Of a stretch of 64,000 nucleotides of DNA, positions 56,886 to 64,000 are shown piece by piece. Under the pieces are notes generated by a model, which saw nothing but the letters and a program-made list of their open reading frames with translations, did not search any database and was not told the origin of the DNA. Origin of the DNA: Sutterella wadsworthensis 2_1_59BFAA. GTDB lineage: Bacteria > Pseudomonadota > Gammaproteobacteria > Burkholderiales > Burkholderiaceae_F. The translations under genes and the position numbers were made by a program. Each line of letters starts with the position of its first letter. Within the stretch, counting starts at the first letter, position 1. Location of the stretch: NCBI RefSeq assembly GCF_000297775.1, contig NZ_JH815518.1, positions 73,149-137,148 of the forward strand, in the 5' to 3' direction.

Positions 56886-56968
56886 CGTGCACGCACTGAA
56901 GTGCACGAAGCGCTGAGAGCAGATGCTCTTGGCGCTTTTTTAAGCCCGGACGAGCGTCCGGGCTTAAA
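56886..56968 (+). terminator. Triple hairpin array between yajC and secD
   Basis: H1: CGTGCAC (56886-56892)/GTGCACG (56901-56907). H2: AAGCGCTGAGAGC/GCTCTTGGCGCTT (56908 to about 56937) followed by T6, a good Rho-independent terminator. H3: TTTAAGCCCGGACG (56939-56952)/CGTCCGGGCTTAAA (56955-56968), perfect 14 bp. The T-tract of H2 forms the base of H3, so H2's pause tract and H3 overlap. It could terminate or attenuate read-through into secD. Confidence 0.7.
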
Positions 56969-57055
56969 CCCATTTTCGAACCCCACTTTCTTCAAGTGGT
57001 TTTCACAACGGTTGCGCCTGAGGAAAAATCCTGCGGCGCAACGGAGTAACATGCG

Positions 57056-58948
57056 ATGAACCGCTATCCTCTCTGGAAATACATCGTCATCGTTGTCGCC
57101 CTTGTGATCGGTCTGGTCTACACCCTGCCGAACTTCTACGGCGAGTCTCCTGCAGTGCAGGTCTCGTCCGGCAAGGCGACGGTGAAGGTGACGGAGCAGA
57201 CCCTGAAGACGGTCGAGGATCTTCTGCGCAATGCAGACCTGCATCCCAACGGCATCTTCTTCGAACAGGGCGCCCAGCAGAACACCGTGCGCGTACGCTT
57301 CGAGCCGACTGAGGCCGAAAAGCAGCTTCAGGCCCGCGAGGTCCTTGAAAAGGCGCTCAACCCGAACCGTGAGGACCCCGCCTACGTGGTGGCCCTGAAC
57401 CTCACCCCGAACACCCCGCAGTGGCTGCTTTCGATCAGGGCGCTGCCGATGTATCTCGGCCTTGACCTTCGCGGCGGCGTGCACTTCCTGCTTCAGGTCG
57501 ACATGCGCGCGGCCATTACGAAGCGCGCCGAAGCGACGCTCGCCGACCTTCGCACGCAGCTTCGCGACAAGCGCATCCGCCACACGGGCATGAACCGCGT
57601 GGGCAACGTGGTTGAAGTGAGCTTCGCTTCCGAAGAGGAACGCGCCCGCGCCAATGACCTGCTGCGCAACACGCAGCCTGATCTGGTGCTCTCGCTCCCC
57701 GAGGCTTCCGCCGCTCCGTACCTCCTGCGCGCCGAACTCTCCCAGAAGGCCGTCCAAAACGTCCAGTCCTACGCCCTGAAGCAGAACATCTCGACCCTGC
57801 ACAACCGAATCAACGAACTCGGCGTTGCCGAGCCGGTGATCGCCCAGCAGGGTGCGGACCGCATCGTGGTTCAGCTTCCCGGCGTGCAGGATACGGCCAA
57901 GGCCAAGGACATTCTCGGCCGCACCGCTACGCTTGAAGTCCGTCTTGTCGACGACTCTCCTGAGGCGCTCGCCCAGCTTGCACAGGGCAACGTGCCCTTC
58001 GGCGATGAGAAGTTCATGGACCGCGAGGGCAACGTGCTTCTCGTCAAGCGCCGCGTGATCCTCACGGGTGAAAACCTCAACGACGCCCAGCCCGGCTTTG
58101 ACAGCCAGACGCAGGAGCCGACCGTCAACCTCGAGCTTGACAGCCGCGGCGCCCGCATCTTCCAGGACGTGACCCGCGACAACGTCGGCAAGCGAATCGC
58201 CATCATCCTCTTTGAAAAGGGCAAGGGCGAAGTCGTGACGGCTCCCGTCGTCCGTCAGGAAATCGGCGGCGGCCGCGTGCAGATCTCCGGTCGCATGTCG
58301 ACGGTCGAGGCGACCGACACGGCCCTGCTGCTGCGCGCCGGCTCGCTGGCTGCTCCGATGGAAATCGTCGAAGAACGCCTGATCGGTCCGTCGCTCGGCG
58401 AAGCCAACATTTCCGCGGGCTTCAAGTCCACGCTCTACGGCTTCATCGTGATCGCGATCTTCATGGCCGTCTACTATCAGGTCTTTGGTCTTGTGAGCGC
58501 CGCCTCGCTCGTGTGTAACGTGATGATGCTCATCGCGCTCCTGTCCATGCTTCAGGCTACGCTGACGCTGCCCGGCATCGCCGCCATCGCGCTGACGCTC
58601 GGCATGGCCGTTGACTCGAACGTGCTGATCAACGAACGCATCCGCGAGGAACTGCGTCTCGGTCGTCTGCCTCAGACCGCCATCAGCGAAGGCTACGATC
58701 GTGCCTTTGCGACGATTCTTGACTCGAACATCACGAGTCTCATCGCCGGTCTGGCGCTTCTGATCTTCGGTTCCGGTCCCGTCCGCGGCTTTGCCGTGGT
58801 GCACTGTCTGGGCATCATGACCTCGATCTTCACGTCGGTCGTGGTCTCCCGCTCGATGATCAATCTGATCTACGGCCGCCAGAAGAAGCTGACGAAGGTT
58901 CACATCGGTCAGATCTGGCGTCCGGACGCAGAGAAGACTGCTCGCTGA
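57056..58948 (+). CDS. secD: Protein translocase subunit SecD
   Basis: An inner-membrane RND-like subunit that uses the proton gradient to help release translocated proteins. The 630 residues have one N-terminal helix (about 8-25) and a large periplasmic P1 domain including LGLDLRGGVHFLLQVD. Five C-terminal membrane helices start near residue 460, with ALTLGMAVDSNVLINERIREELRLGR holding the conserved Asp/Arg proton-path residues. It is followed 15 bp later by secF. The start is ATG 57056 after GGAG. Confidence 0.97.
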   Translation: MNRYPLWKYIVIVVALVIGLVYTLPNFYGESPAVQVSSGKATVKVTEQTLKTVEDLLRNADLHPNGIFFEQGAQQNTVRVRFEPTEAEKQLQAREVLEKALNPNREDPAYVVALNLTPNTPQWLLSIRALPMYLGLDLRGGVHFLLQVDMRAAITKRAEATLADLRTQLRDKRIRHTGMNRVGNVVEVSFASEEERARANDLLRNTQPDLVLSLPEASAAPYLLRAELSQKAVQNVQSYALKQNISTLHNRINELGVAEPVIAQQGADRIVVQLPGVQDTAKAKDILGRTATLEVRLVDDSPEALAQLAQGNVPFGDEKFMDREGNVLLVKRRVILTGENLNDAQPGFDSQTQEPTVNLELDSRGARIFQDVTRDNVGKRIAIILFEKGKGEVVTAPVVRQEIGGGRVQISGRMSTVEATDTALLLRAGSLAAPMEIVEERLIGPSLGEANISAGFKSTLYGFIVIAIFMAVYYQVFGLVSAASLVCNVMMLIALLSMLQATLTLPGIAAIALTLGMAVDSNVLINERIREELRLGRLPQTAISEGYDRAFATILDSNITSLIAGLALLIFGSGPVRGFAVVHCLGIMTSIFTSVVVSRSMINLIYGRQKKLTKVHIGQIWRPDAEKTAR

Positions 58949-58963
58949 TGAGGGGATAACATC

Positions 58964-59896
58964 ATGGAATTTTTCCGCATTCACAAGACGATTCCGTTCA
59001 TGCACTACAGGCATGTGCTGAATCTGATCTCTCTGGTGAGCTTCATCGTCGCCGTCTTCTGGATCTTTACGCACGGCCTTGCGTTCTCGATCGAGTTCAC
59101 CGGCGGCACGCAGATGGAGGTCCGCTATCCGTCCGCGGCCAACACCGAACAGGTTCGACAGGACCTCAAGGCCGTCTCCAACGAAGTGCTCGTCCAGACC
59201 TTCGGCACGGCCTCCGACATCGTGATCCGCGTGCCGACCAAGCAGGGCTACACCTCGGGCCAGGTGGCCGAGGAGGTCATGAAGGTCATTCACCAGAAGA
59301 CCCCTGAAGCCCAGCTCACCCGTACCGAATACGTCGGTCCCCAGGTGGGCGAGGAGCTTGCCCGCGACGGCGGCACGGCGCTTGCGCTCGTCGTGGCTGG
59401 CATCATGATCTACCTTGCCTTCCGATTCGAATGGAAGTTCTCGGTGGCGGCCATCATCGCCAACCTGCACGACATCTTCATCGTGCTGGGCATCTTCTCG
59501 GTGATGCAGTGGGAGTTCTCGCTTCCTGTGCTCGCTGCGGTGCTGGCGGTCCTCGGCTACTCCGTGAACGAGTCGGTGATCATTTTCGACCGCGTCCGCG
59601 AGCACTTCCGCACGATGCGTCGCGCCGACACGATGGAGGTCATCAACTCGGCCATTACGGCGACGATTTCGCGTACCGTGATCACGCATACGTCGACGCT
59701 CTGCATGACGCTCTCGATGTTCTTCTTCGGCGGTCCGGCGCTGCACTACTTCTCGCTCGCCCTGACGATCGGCATTCTGCTCGGCGTCTACTCCTCCGTC
59801 TTCGTCGCGGCGGCCATTGCGCTCTATCTTGGCGTGAAGCGCGAGGACCTCGTGCGTCCGGTCAAGAAGGACGAGGTTGAGGAAATGGTGCCGTAA
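58964..59896 (+). CDS. secF: Protein translocase subunit SecF
   Basis: Partner of SecD. The 310 residues have a first helix at about 18-38, a periplasmic domain starting with FSIEFTGGTQMEVRY, and five further helices. These carry YVGPQVGEELARDGGTALALVVAGIMIYLAFRFEW and LGYSVNESVIIFDRVREHFR, the conserved block with Asn, Glu and Asp. It ends at a strong terminator shared with the convergent DMT-like gene. Confidence 0.97.
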   Translation: MEFFRIHKTIPFMHYRHVLNLISLVSFIVAVFWIFTHGLAFSIEFTGGTQMEVRYPSAANTEQVRQDLKAVSNEVLVQTFGTASDIVIRVPTKQGYTSGQVAEEVMKVIHQKTPEAQLTRTEYVGPQVGEELARDGGTALALVVAGIMIYLAFRFEWKFSVAAIIANLHDIFIVLGIFSVMQWEFSLPVLAAVLAVLGYSVNESVIIFDRVREHFRTMRRADTMEVINSAITATISRTVITHTSTLCMTLSMFFFGGPALHYFSLALTIGILLGVYSSVFVAAAIALYLGVKREDLVRPVKKDEVEEMVP

Positions 59897-59923
59897 GGTT
59901 GCTGCATCCTGCACCTCAAAATG

Positions 59924-59962
59924 AACAATGCCGTCCGGGCTTCGTGTTCGGGCGGCATTGTT
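59924..59962. terminator. Terminator between secF and DMT-like gene
   Basis: AACAATGCCGTCCG pairs with CGGGCGGCATTGTT (one G-T pair) around GGCTTCGTGTT. The short T-rich right arm and A-rich left arm suit both directions. Confidence 0.8.
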
Positions 59963-59996
59963 CGTTATGGCGTTGATGAGATGCCGATCTGAGCCC

Positions 59997-60368
59997 TTAC
60001 TTCATGAAGACGAAATAGACGGCCGCCACCAGACAGGCGAAGGCGGCGAAGTGGTTCCAGGCCAGATGCTGCTGAAAGGCGATGACGGAGAAGAGCGTGA
60101 AGACTGTCAGGGTGATGACCTCCTGAATGATCTTGAGCTGAATGAGCGAGAAGGGACCGCCGTTGCCCTCGAAGCCGATTCTGTTGGCGGGCACCATGAA
60201 GCTGTATTCAAGAAGCGCGATCGCCCAGGAAAAGAGCACGACGGTGTAGAGCGGCCAGTTGCTGATGAGTTTGGCGCTCTGGAGCTTGAGATGGGCGTAC
60301 CAGGCGAGCGTCATGAAGACGTTCGAGACGAGCAGAAGCCCGACGGTTGCAAAGCCTTTGGAGAGCAT
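59997..60368 (-). CDS. DMT-family (DUF486) small membrane protein
   Basis: A 123-residue protein with four hydrophobic helices (about 5-25, 35-58, 73-95 and 103-121). The blocks NVFMTLAWYAHLK, SWAIALLEYSFMVPANRIGF, QLKIIQEVITLTVFTLFSV and HFAAFACLVAAVYFVF match the DUF486 branch of the drug/metabolite transporter superfamily. Function unknown. Its start is 5 bp from the stop of the DUF3482 GTPase gene, on the same strand, so it is probably the last gene of the DUF2868-DUF3482 transcript. Confidence 0.87.
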   Translation of the reverse strand: MLSKGFATVGLLLVSNVFMTLAWYAHLKLQSAKLISNWPLYTVVLFSWAIALLEYSFMVPANRIGFEGNGGPFSLIQLKIIQEVITLTVFTLFSVIAFQQHLAWNHFAAFACLVAAVYFVFMK

Positions 60369-60373
60369 GTCGG

Positions 60374-61834
60374 TCAGATGCTCCGTTCATAGAGTTGCAT
60401 GAAGACGCCCCTCAGCAGGGAGTCCGTCATGCGGGTGAGCTGTTCGACACCCTCTTCGGGCGTGAGCTTGCGGATGGCCTGAAAGCTCACCTTCTGTTCG
60501 GTCATGGCGTCCTGCACGGCTTTCTTCCAGAATTCGGGGCTTTCGCCTTCCTGCCAGTCGCCGCGGCCGCGCCCAAAGTGGGCGACGGCCAGATAAAGGA
60601 GCAGGCTTTCCAGCATGAAGTCCTGAGCGGCACGTTCGCTCCAGGAGATGTCGATGCCCTCCTTGCGGTGGCGGGAGTTGTAGATGGTGGCCGCGCCGAC
60701 GCCGCCGATGGCACCGATGATGCCGCCGAGCAGCGTGCCGAGTCCGAGCGAGAGTCCTGCGCTCGCCATGTCGGCTGCGGCTCCCGCTGCAGCGCCGCCC
60801 GCTACGCCCACGCTAGCGCCGACAGCGGCGGCGGGGCCGGGGGAGATGCTGTGCGAGGCCATCTGCCAGTCGGTCTTCATGCGGCGCAGGATTTCGCGAG
60901 AAACGCCGCTTCCCGTGAGACCGTTGATTCCGATGAGCTTGTCCGTGAGCGAGCACAGGCTGTCGGCGGCCATGGCCGAGAGTGCGGTCTGGGCGTCCTC
61001 AAGCGCCTCGTTGCGCGTCTTGATGAGGCCGATCTGTGAGCCGAAGGAGCGCAGATGGTCCTTGAGCGTGGGAGTCGGGACGAGTTCGTGGGCCTGAAGC
61101 AGACGCCACATGTGGCGGGCCATGGCGTCGACGGAGGAGAGGTAGAGGGCGCGGCGGCTGCGTGTCCAGATGTCCCGAAGCGTGTCGAACGTCGAGTGCA
61201 TCTGAGCGGGCAGCGCCCTGCCGATCGAATCGAACAGCGCCGTTTCCTGCACCCAGCAGCGGGCGAAGGCGTCCATTGGAAGGATGTCCTTCACGAAGGG
61301 GTACGGAGCCATGGCCTCTCGCCAAGTGGCGACGTCTGCCTGTTCCTCAGCATGCGTTCTGGGCTTGCCCATTTGGTTGAGCAGCACGATGACGGGTTTG
61401 TCTATCCAGGATAGGATCTGCATCTCCGCCGTGATGTATGGGGCTGTCTTGGGCAGGTCCGAGGCGTTGACGAGGTAGAGCACGACGCTGGAGATGTCGC
61501 GCACGTGCTTGATGGCCCTCTGGTTGAGCCAGAAGGCCTTGTTTGTCATGCGGTCCCAGATTTCGGAGAGGAACCATCCGATCGGGTTGCTTCGACCTGC
61601 AAGGCGCTTGGCGAGCGCGACGGAGTTGCCGAATCCCGGGGTGTCCCAGAGAACAAGCTCGCAGCCTGCCGAATCGCGGGCGAGCACGTAGTCGTCTGTC
61701 GTCTCCGTCACGTGGGCGCGGTCGGCGACCTCGCCCACGTCCCGCATCAGCAGGGTGCGGGCAAGCGTGGTCTTGCCGATGTTGGTGTGGCTCACGAGGC
61801 TGAGGTGAATGCGGAACTGATCGTGATCGGACAT
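60374..61834 (-). CDS. DUF3482 GTPase
   Basis: A dynamin/Era-like GTP-binding protein with a membrane-active C-terminal region. The 486 residues have G1 SHTNIGKTTLAR (about 15-26), G3 DTPGFGNSV and a G4 NQMGKP-like motif (VLLNQMGK, a variant of NKxD). A helical middle follows. A Gly/Ala-rich segment (about 330-390, GASVGVAGGAAAGAAAD then LGLGTLLGGIIGAIGGVGAA) looks like a paired membrane hairpin. It follows DUF2868, 34 bp downstream; the pair co-occurs across betaproteobacteria with no firm function. Confidence 0.87.
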   Translation of the reverse strand: MSDHDQFRIHLSLVSHTNIGKTTLARTLLMRDVGEVADRAHVTETTDDYVLARDSAGCELVLWDTPGFGNSVALAKRLAGRSNPIGWFLSEIWDRMTNKAFWLNQRAIKHVRDISSVVLYLVNASDLPKTAPYITAEMQILSWIDKPVIVLLNQMGKPRTHAEEQADVATWREAMAPYPFVKDILPMDAFARCWVQETALFDSIGRALPAQMHSTFDTLRDIWTRSRRALYLSSVDAMARHMWRLLQAHELVPTPTLKDHLRSFGSQIGLIKTRNEALEDAQTALSAMAADSLCSLTDKLIGINGLTGSGVSREILRRMKTDWQMASHSISPGPAAAVGASVGVAGGAAAGAAADMASAGLSLGLGTLLGGIIGAIGGVGAATIYNSRHRKEGIDISWSERAAQDFMLESLLLYLAVAHFGRGRGDWQEGESPEFWKKAVQDAMTEQKVSFQAIRKLTPEEGVEQLTRMTDSLLRGVFMQLYERSI

Positions 61835-61868
61835 GTTTTCTTCTGCGCGTTTTCGGACTGTTCCTGAA

Positions 61869-63332
61869 TTATCGCACCTGACCTGAAAGGAGCGTGCAGA
61901 TTCGGTCGACGTCTTCAGGAATGCTCATGTCGGTGGCCAGCGTTCTGAGGCCCCGCTCTGCGGCAAAGGTCTGCCAGAGGGCCGTGCGACTGCCTGCGGC
62001 GGGGCTGTCCCTGCCGAAGCGCCTGTTGATGCGTGAAAGATCAAGCACGACGACGGGGGCGGGACTCTGCTTCGAGGTGCACCAAGAGGCTGCCGCATCC
62101 ATCATGGCCCCGTGCACCTCCACTTCTGGAGTGGAGGACGGGTCGAAGGCAAGAAGCAGGCGGTGGATGATCGCGGGTTTGATGGCGGCGAGAACTTCAC
62201 TCGTTGTGCCGTCCCAGGCACTGTCGGCCAGCAGGTCGACGTCTCCTGAGCCGGGCTCGGCAGTCTTGAGCTTTGCCTTGAAGTCATGCCAGCGTGCGGG
62301 AAGGCCGTCGACCGAATCCGTGCTGTCGACGATGACGGTGGTTCTGACAGCGGGAGCGTCGGATACCGAGAGAATGGAACGGTAGTAGGGAGACTCAAGG
62401 TCGATGCGGACGCGACGACGGCTTGCTGCGAGCCCGACGGTGCACTTCAGGACGAGCAACAGGCGGGGAAGAATGATTGCGAGTGCAAGCAGGCACATTA
62501 GGCGCAGAAGCCATGGTGCGGCGTCGACTGCGGAGGCGGTCTGCGCGTCGAAGGCGAGCGCGGCGACCGCGCTGACGTCGGGCACTGGCGGGCAGAAAGG
62601 AAGATGACCGTAAATCGTATTAAGGACGGTGTGGACGGCCTCGGGGTTGTCGGCGAGCCAGGTGCTTTCCCAGCCGACGTGGTAGGCGGTGCCGATGCCG
62701 CGTACGGCCATGCCTGCGAGAAGGCCTGAGGCGAACAGGATGGCTGCAATGTGCAGGGCGCGGGCGACAAGCCAGCGGCATTGGGGCAGGAACAGCGCAG
62801 TTCCTGCTTCAACGGAGACGGCGGAGGAGCCTGCGGCCTTCAGAAGGCTTCTGGAGAGGAACTCCCTGACGGACAGAGGCCGTCGGGAGATGCCGCTCGG
62901 CATCAGGGGCTTGAGAATGATCAGCAGGTAGACCGCAAGGTTCCAGACGATGAGAAGAAGGAGAGGCGGCGAGAGAAGGTTGATCCTTGCACCCTCGGTG
63001 GCGAGGTGGTCGGTGAGCATTCCGCTCATCAGGGCGGCAAGACCGAGAATGACGGTCAGCGCGAGGCTTGCGCGGCGAAACGACGTTGTCCCGAACGCAT
63101 TGGCGGGATCCTCGTGCAGGCGGGCGGCCACAAGCCTGGCTCTCAGGGGGAGAAAGTCTCTTGCGCATACCCCCTCGCCCGCGAGCCTTTTGGCGTCGCG
63201 CGTGGCCGCATCCCGGGTTCCGGCACTCCAGCGTCCGTCGCCTCCCGCCCTTTTCTCGAGCATTTCGGCAAAAAGGACGTCGCGGGCATCGCTTTCGGAG
63301 AGGTGAACGAATTTTGGGGTGGAGTCGGACAT
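61869..63332 (-). CDS. DUF2868 inner-membrane protein
   Basis: 487 residues with a cytosolic N-terminal region (1-85), about four or five membrane helices (roughly 88-110, 118-142, 188-210 and 262-285), and a C-terminal soluble Rossmann-like domain (about 310-487, with TTVIVDSTDSVDGLPARWHDFKAKL and VVVLDLSRINRRFGRDS). This fits the DUF2868 family, nearly always encoded upstream of a DUF3482 GTPase. No enzymatic motif was recognised. It probably heads the three-gene minus-strand transcript with the GTPase and the DMT-like protein. Confidence 0.85.
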   Translation of the reverse strand: MSDSTPKFVHLSESDARDVLFAEMLEKRAGGDGRWSAGTRDAATRDAKRLAGEGVCARDFLPLRARLVAARLHEDPANAFGTTSFRRASLALTVILGLAALMSGMLTDHLATEGARINLLSPPLLLLIVWNLAVYLLIILKPLMPSGISRRPLSVREFLSRSLLKAAGSSAVSVEAGTALFLPQCRWLVARALHIAAILFASGLLAGMAVRGIGTAYHVGWESTWLADNPEAVHTVLNTIYGHLPFCPPVPDVSAVAALAFDAQTASAVDAAPWLLRLMCLLALAIILPRLLLVLKCTVGLAASRRRVRIDLESPYYRSILSVSDAPAVRTTVIVDSTDSVDGLPARWHDFKAKLKTAEPGSGDVDLLADSAWDGTTSEVLAAIKPAIIHRLLLAFDPSSTPEVEVHGAMMDAAASWCTSKQSPAPVVVLDLSRINRRFGRDSPAAGSRTALWQTFAAERGLRTLATDMSIPEDVDRICTLLSGQVR

Positions 63333-63360
63333 GGTCGGAACTGCTTAGGCAAGGGACAGT

Positions 63361-63396
63361 GCGGGCCCCGGAGGAACGCTCCGAAAAAGGGCCCGC
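63361..63396. terminator. Hairpin between thiE and DUF2868
   Basis: GCGGGCCC pairs with GGGCCCGC, enclosing CGGAG/CTCCG and an unpaired A5. It lies in the 114-bp gap downstream of thiE on the minus strand. There is no T-tract after the stem, so termination is only likely, not certain. Confidence 0.5.
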
Positions 63397-63446
63397 TTCT
63401 GCAGTCATCATGCCACGTCTCGAGGATCGGCGGACGTGGGGAAAGG

Positions 63447-64000
63447 TCAGGACGGCATGGCGTCGAGAAGCGCCTTGACGGAGGCGGGGATGTCGGGCGT
63501 ACCGCAGATGGCGGAGACGACGGCGACGCCGTCGACGCCCGACTGCATGACGCTGCCGACGTCGGCAGCCTTGATGCCGCCGATGGCGACCGAGGGACAG
63601 GGCGCACGGCTGACGATGTCCGTCAGGCCCGAAAGACCGATTTCGGCAGCCGCATCCTTCTTGGTGGGCGTAGCCCTGTAGGGACCGATGCCGATGTAGT
63701 CGACGAGCGCGGGATCCACGCCGAGGCATTCCGACACGTTGGAGACCGAAAGCCCGAGCATCATGTCGGGCGTCATCAGGCGATGGCAGTCTTCAGGCGA
63801 GAGATCCGACTGGCCGACATGCACGCCGTGAGCGCCGATGGCGACGGCGACGTCCGCGTGGTCGTTGATGAAGAGCGGCACGTCGTACGGGGCGAGCACC
63901 TTGAGGAGCTCCCTGCCGCATTCGGCATAAAGGCGCTTCTTCCAGTTGGGAGCCCTGAGCTGCACGGCCGTGACGCCTGCCGCGGCAGCGGCTTGCGCCG
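63447..64000 (-). CDS. thiE: Thiamine-phosphate synthase, 5' end outside the window
   Basis: Couples the pyrimidine and thiazole moieties into thiamine phosphate. The frame is open through the window edge; upstream of the internal GTG (63965) it reads AAAAAGVTAVQLRAPNW, the conserved ThiE GVTxVQLR strand, so the true start lies beyond 64000. Visible motifs are FINDHADVAVAIGAHGVHVGQSDL, GLSVSN, YIGIGPYRATPTKKDA (phosphate-binding loop) and PSVAIGGI. Its upstream partners, thiD or a ThiD-ThiE arrangement, cannot be seen. Confidence 0.93.
   Translation of the reverse strand, partial: AQAAAAAGVTAVQLRAPNWKKRLYAECGRELLKVLAPYDVPLFINDHADVAVAIGAHGVHVGQSDLSPEDCHRLMTPDMMLGLSVSNVSECLGVDPALVDYIGIGPYRATPTKKDAAAEIGLSGLTDIVSRAPCPSVAIGGIKAADVGSVMQSGVDGVAVVSAICGTPDIPASVKALLDAMPS

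Noticed and set aside
56882-59914. 1010-codon minus-strand open frame opposite secD and secF
   Set aside because: Antisense to two highly conserved genes; the translation is His/Arg/Glu-rich shadow sequence without any family features.

Overview
The window reads as a contiguous piece of a betaproteobacterial (Burkholderiales) chromosome, most likely Sutterellaceae. This is an inference from gene order and G+C-rich codon use; no rRNA or marker comparison was possible. Orders typical of Burkholderiales are present: tRNA-Pro/ispB/rplU/rpmA/obgE/proB/proS, ybgC-tolQRA, ruvCAB, ccsA-like next to ffh, accB-accC-prmA-DUF3426, mpl-yqiA-rnb, tkt-gap-pgk, mutL-miaA, hda-HAD-pcnB-folK, pmbA/darP/mog, queA-tgt-yajC-secD-secF and DUF2868-DUF3482. 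Almost everything is housekeeping; no prophage, CRISPR array or rRNA operon is visible.

Layout. 1-8.4 kb: two tRNA-Pro(CGG) genes, ispB, the L21/L27/Obg cluster, a purine-type NCS2 permease, proB and proS. 8.4-15.7 kb: two back-to-back minus-strand clusters, ffh-ruvC-ruvA-ruvB-membrane protein and ybgC-tolQ-tolR-tolA (tolB and pal are not here). 16-18.4 kb: ccsA-like, a small zinc-finger membrane protein, ampD and yggT. 18.4-24 kb: minus-strand accB-accC-prmA-zinc ribbon protein-sugar/nucleoside kinase, plus an unknown gene facing mpl. 24-32 kb: mpl, esterase, RNase II-type nuclease, mgtE with a structured leader, a KTSC protein, a lytic transglycosylase and rsmE. 32.08-33.46 kb: a solo tnpB insertion of IS200/IS605 type sitting directly on the rsmE ribosome-binding site. 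33.6-44 kb: tkt-gap-pgk, pepT, an RmlC-like epimerase, dedA, mutL and miaA. 44-46.8 kb: a lower-G+C phosphoethanolamine-transferase-like gene and purM. 47-52.6 kb: hda-HAD-pcnB-folK, tRNA-Leu(CAA), a MogA-carboxylesterase fusion and darP. 52.7-60 kb: pmbA, queA-tgt-yajC-secD-secF. 60-64 kb: a DMT-like protein, the DUF3482 GTPase/DUF2868 pair and a 5'-truncated thiE.

Functionally the genes cover translation (L21, L27, Obg, ProS, tRNA modification by MiaA, QueA and Tgt, RsmE, DarP), envelope biogenesis and protein export (Tol, SRP, SecDF-YajC, Mpl/AmpD recycling, lytic transglycosylase, lipid modification), DNA repair and replication control (RuvABC, MutL, Hda) and central metabolism (acetyl-CoA carboxylase, transketolase, GAPDH, PGK). 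Convergent gene pairs are separated by clear hairpin terminators.

Most notable: (i) the tnpB element, with matching end hairpins, an intact nuclease active site and a predicted guide covering the rsmE start; (ii) a MogA domain fused to an alpha/beta-hydrolase; (iii) a GAPDH lacking the Asp that normally fixes NAD specificity; (iv) structured, unassigned leaders before mgtE and between yajC and secD; (v) a perfect 16-bp palindrome upstream of purM. I did not find anything I would confidently call a wholly new multi-gene system.
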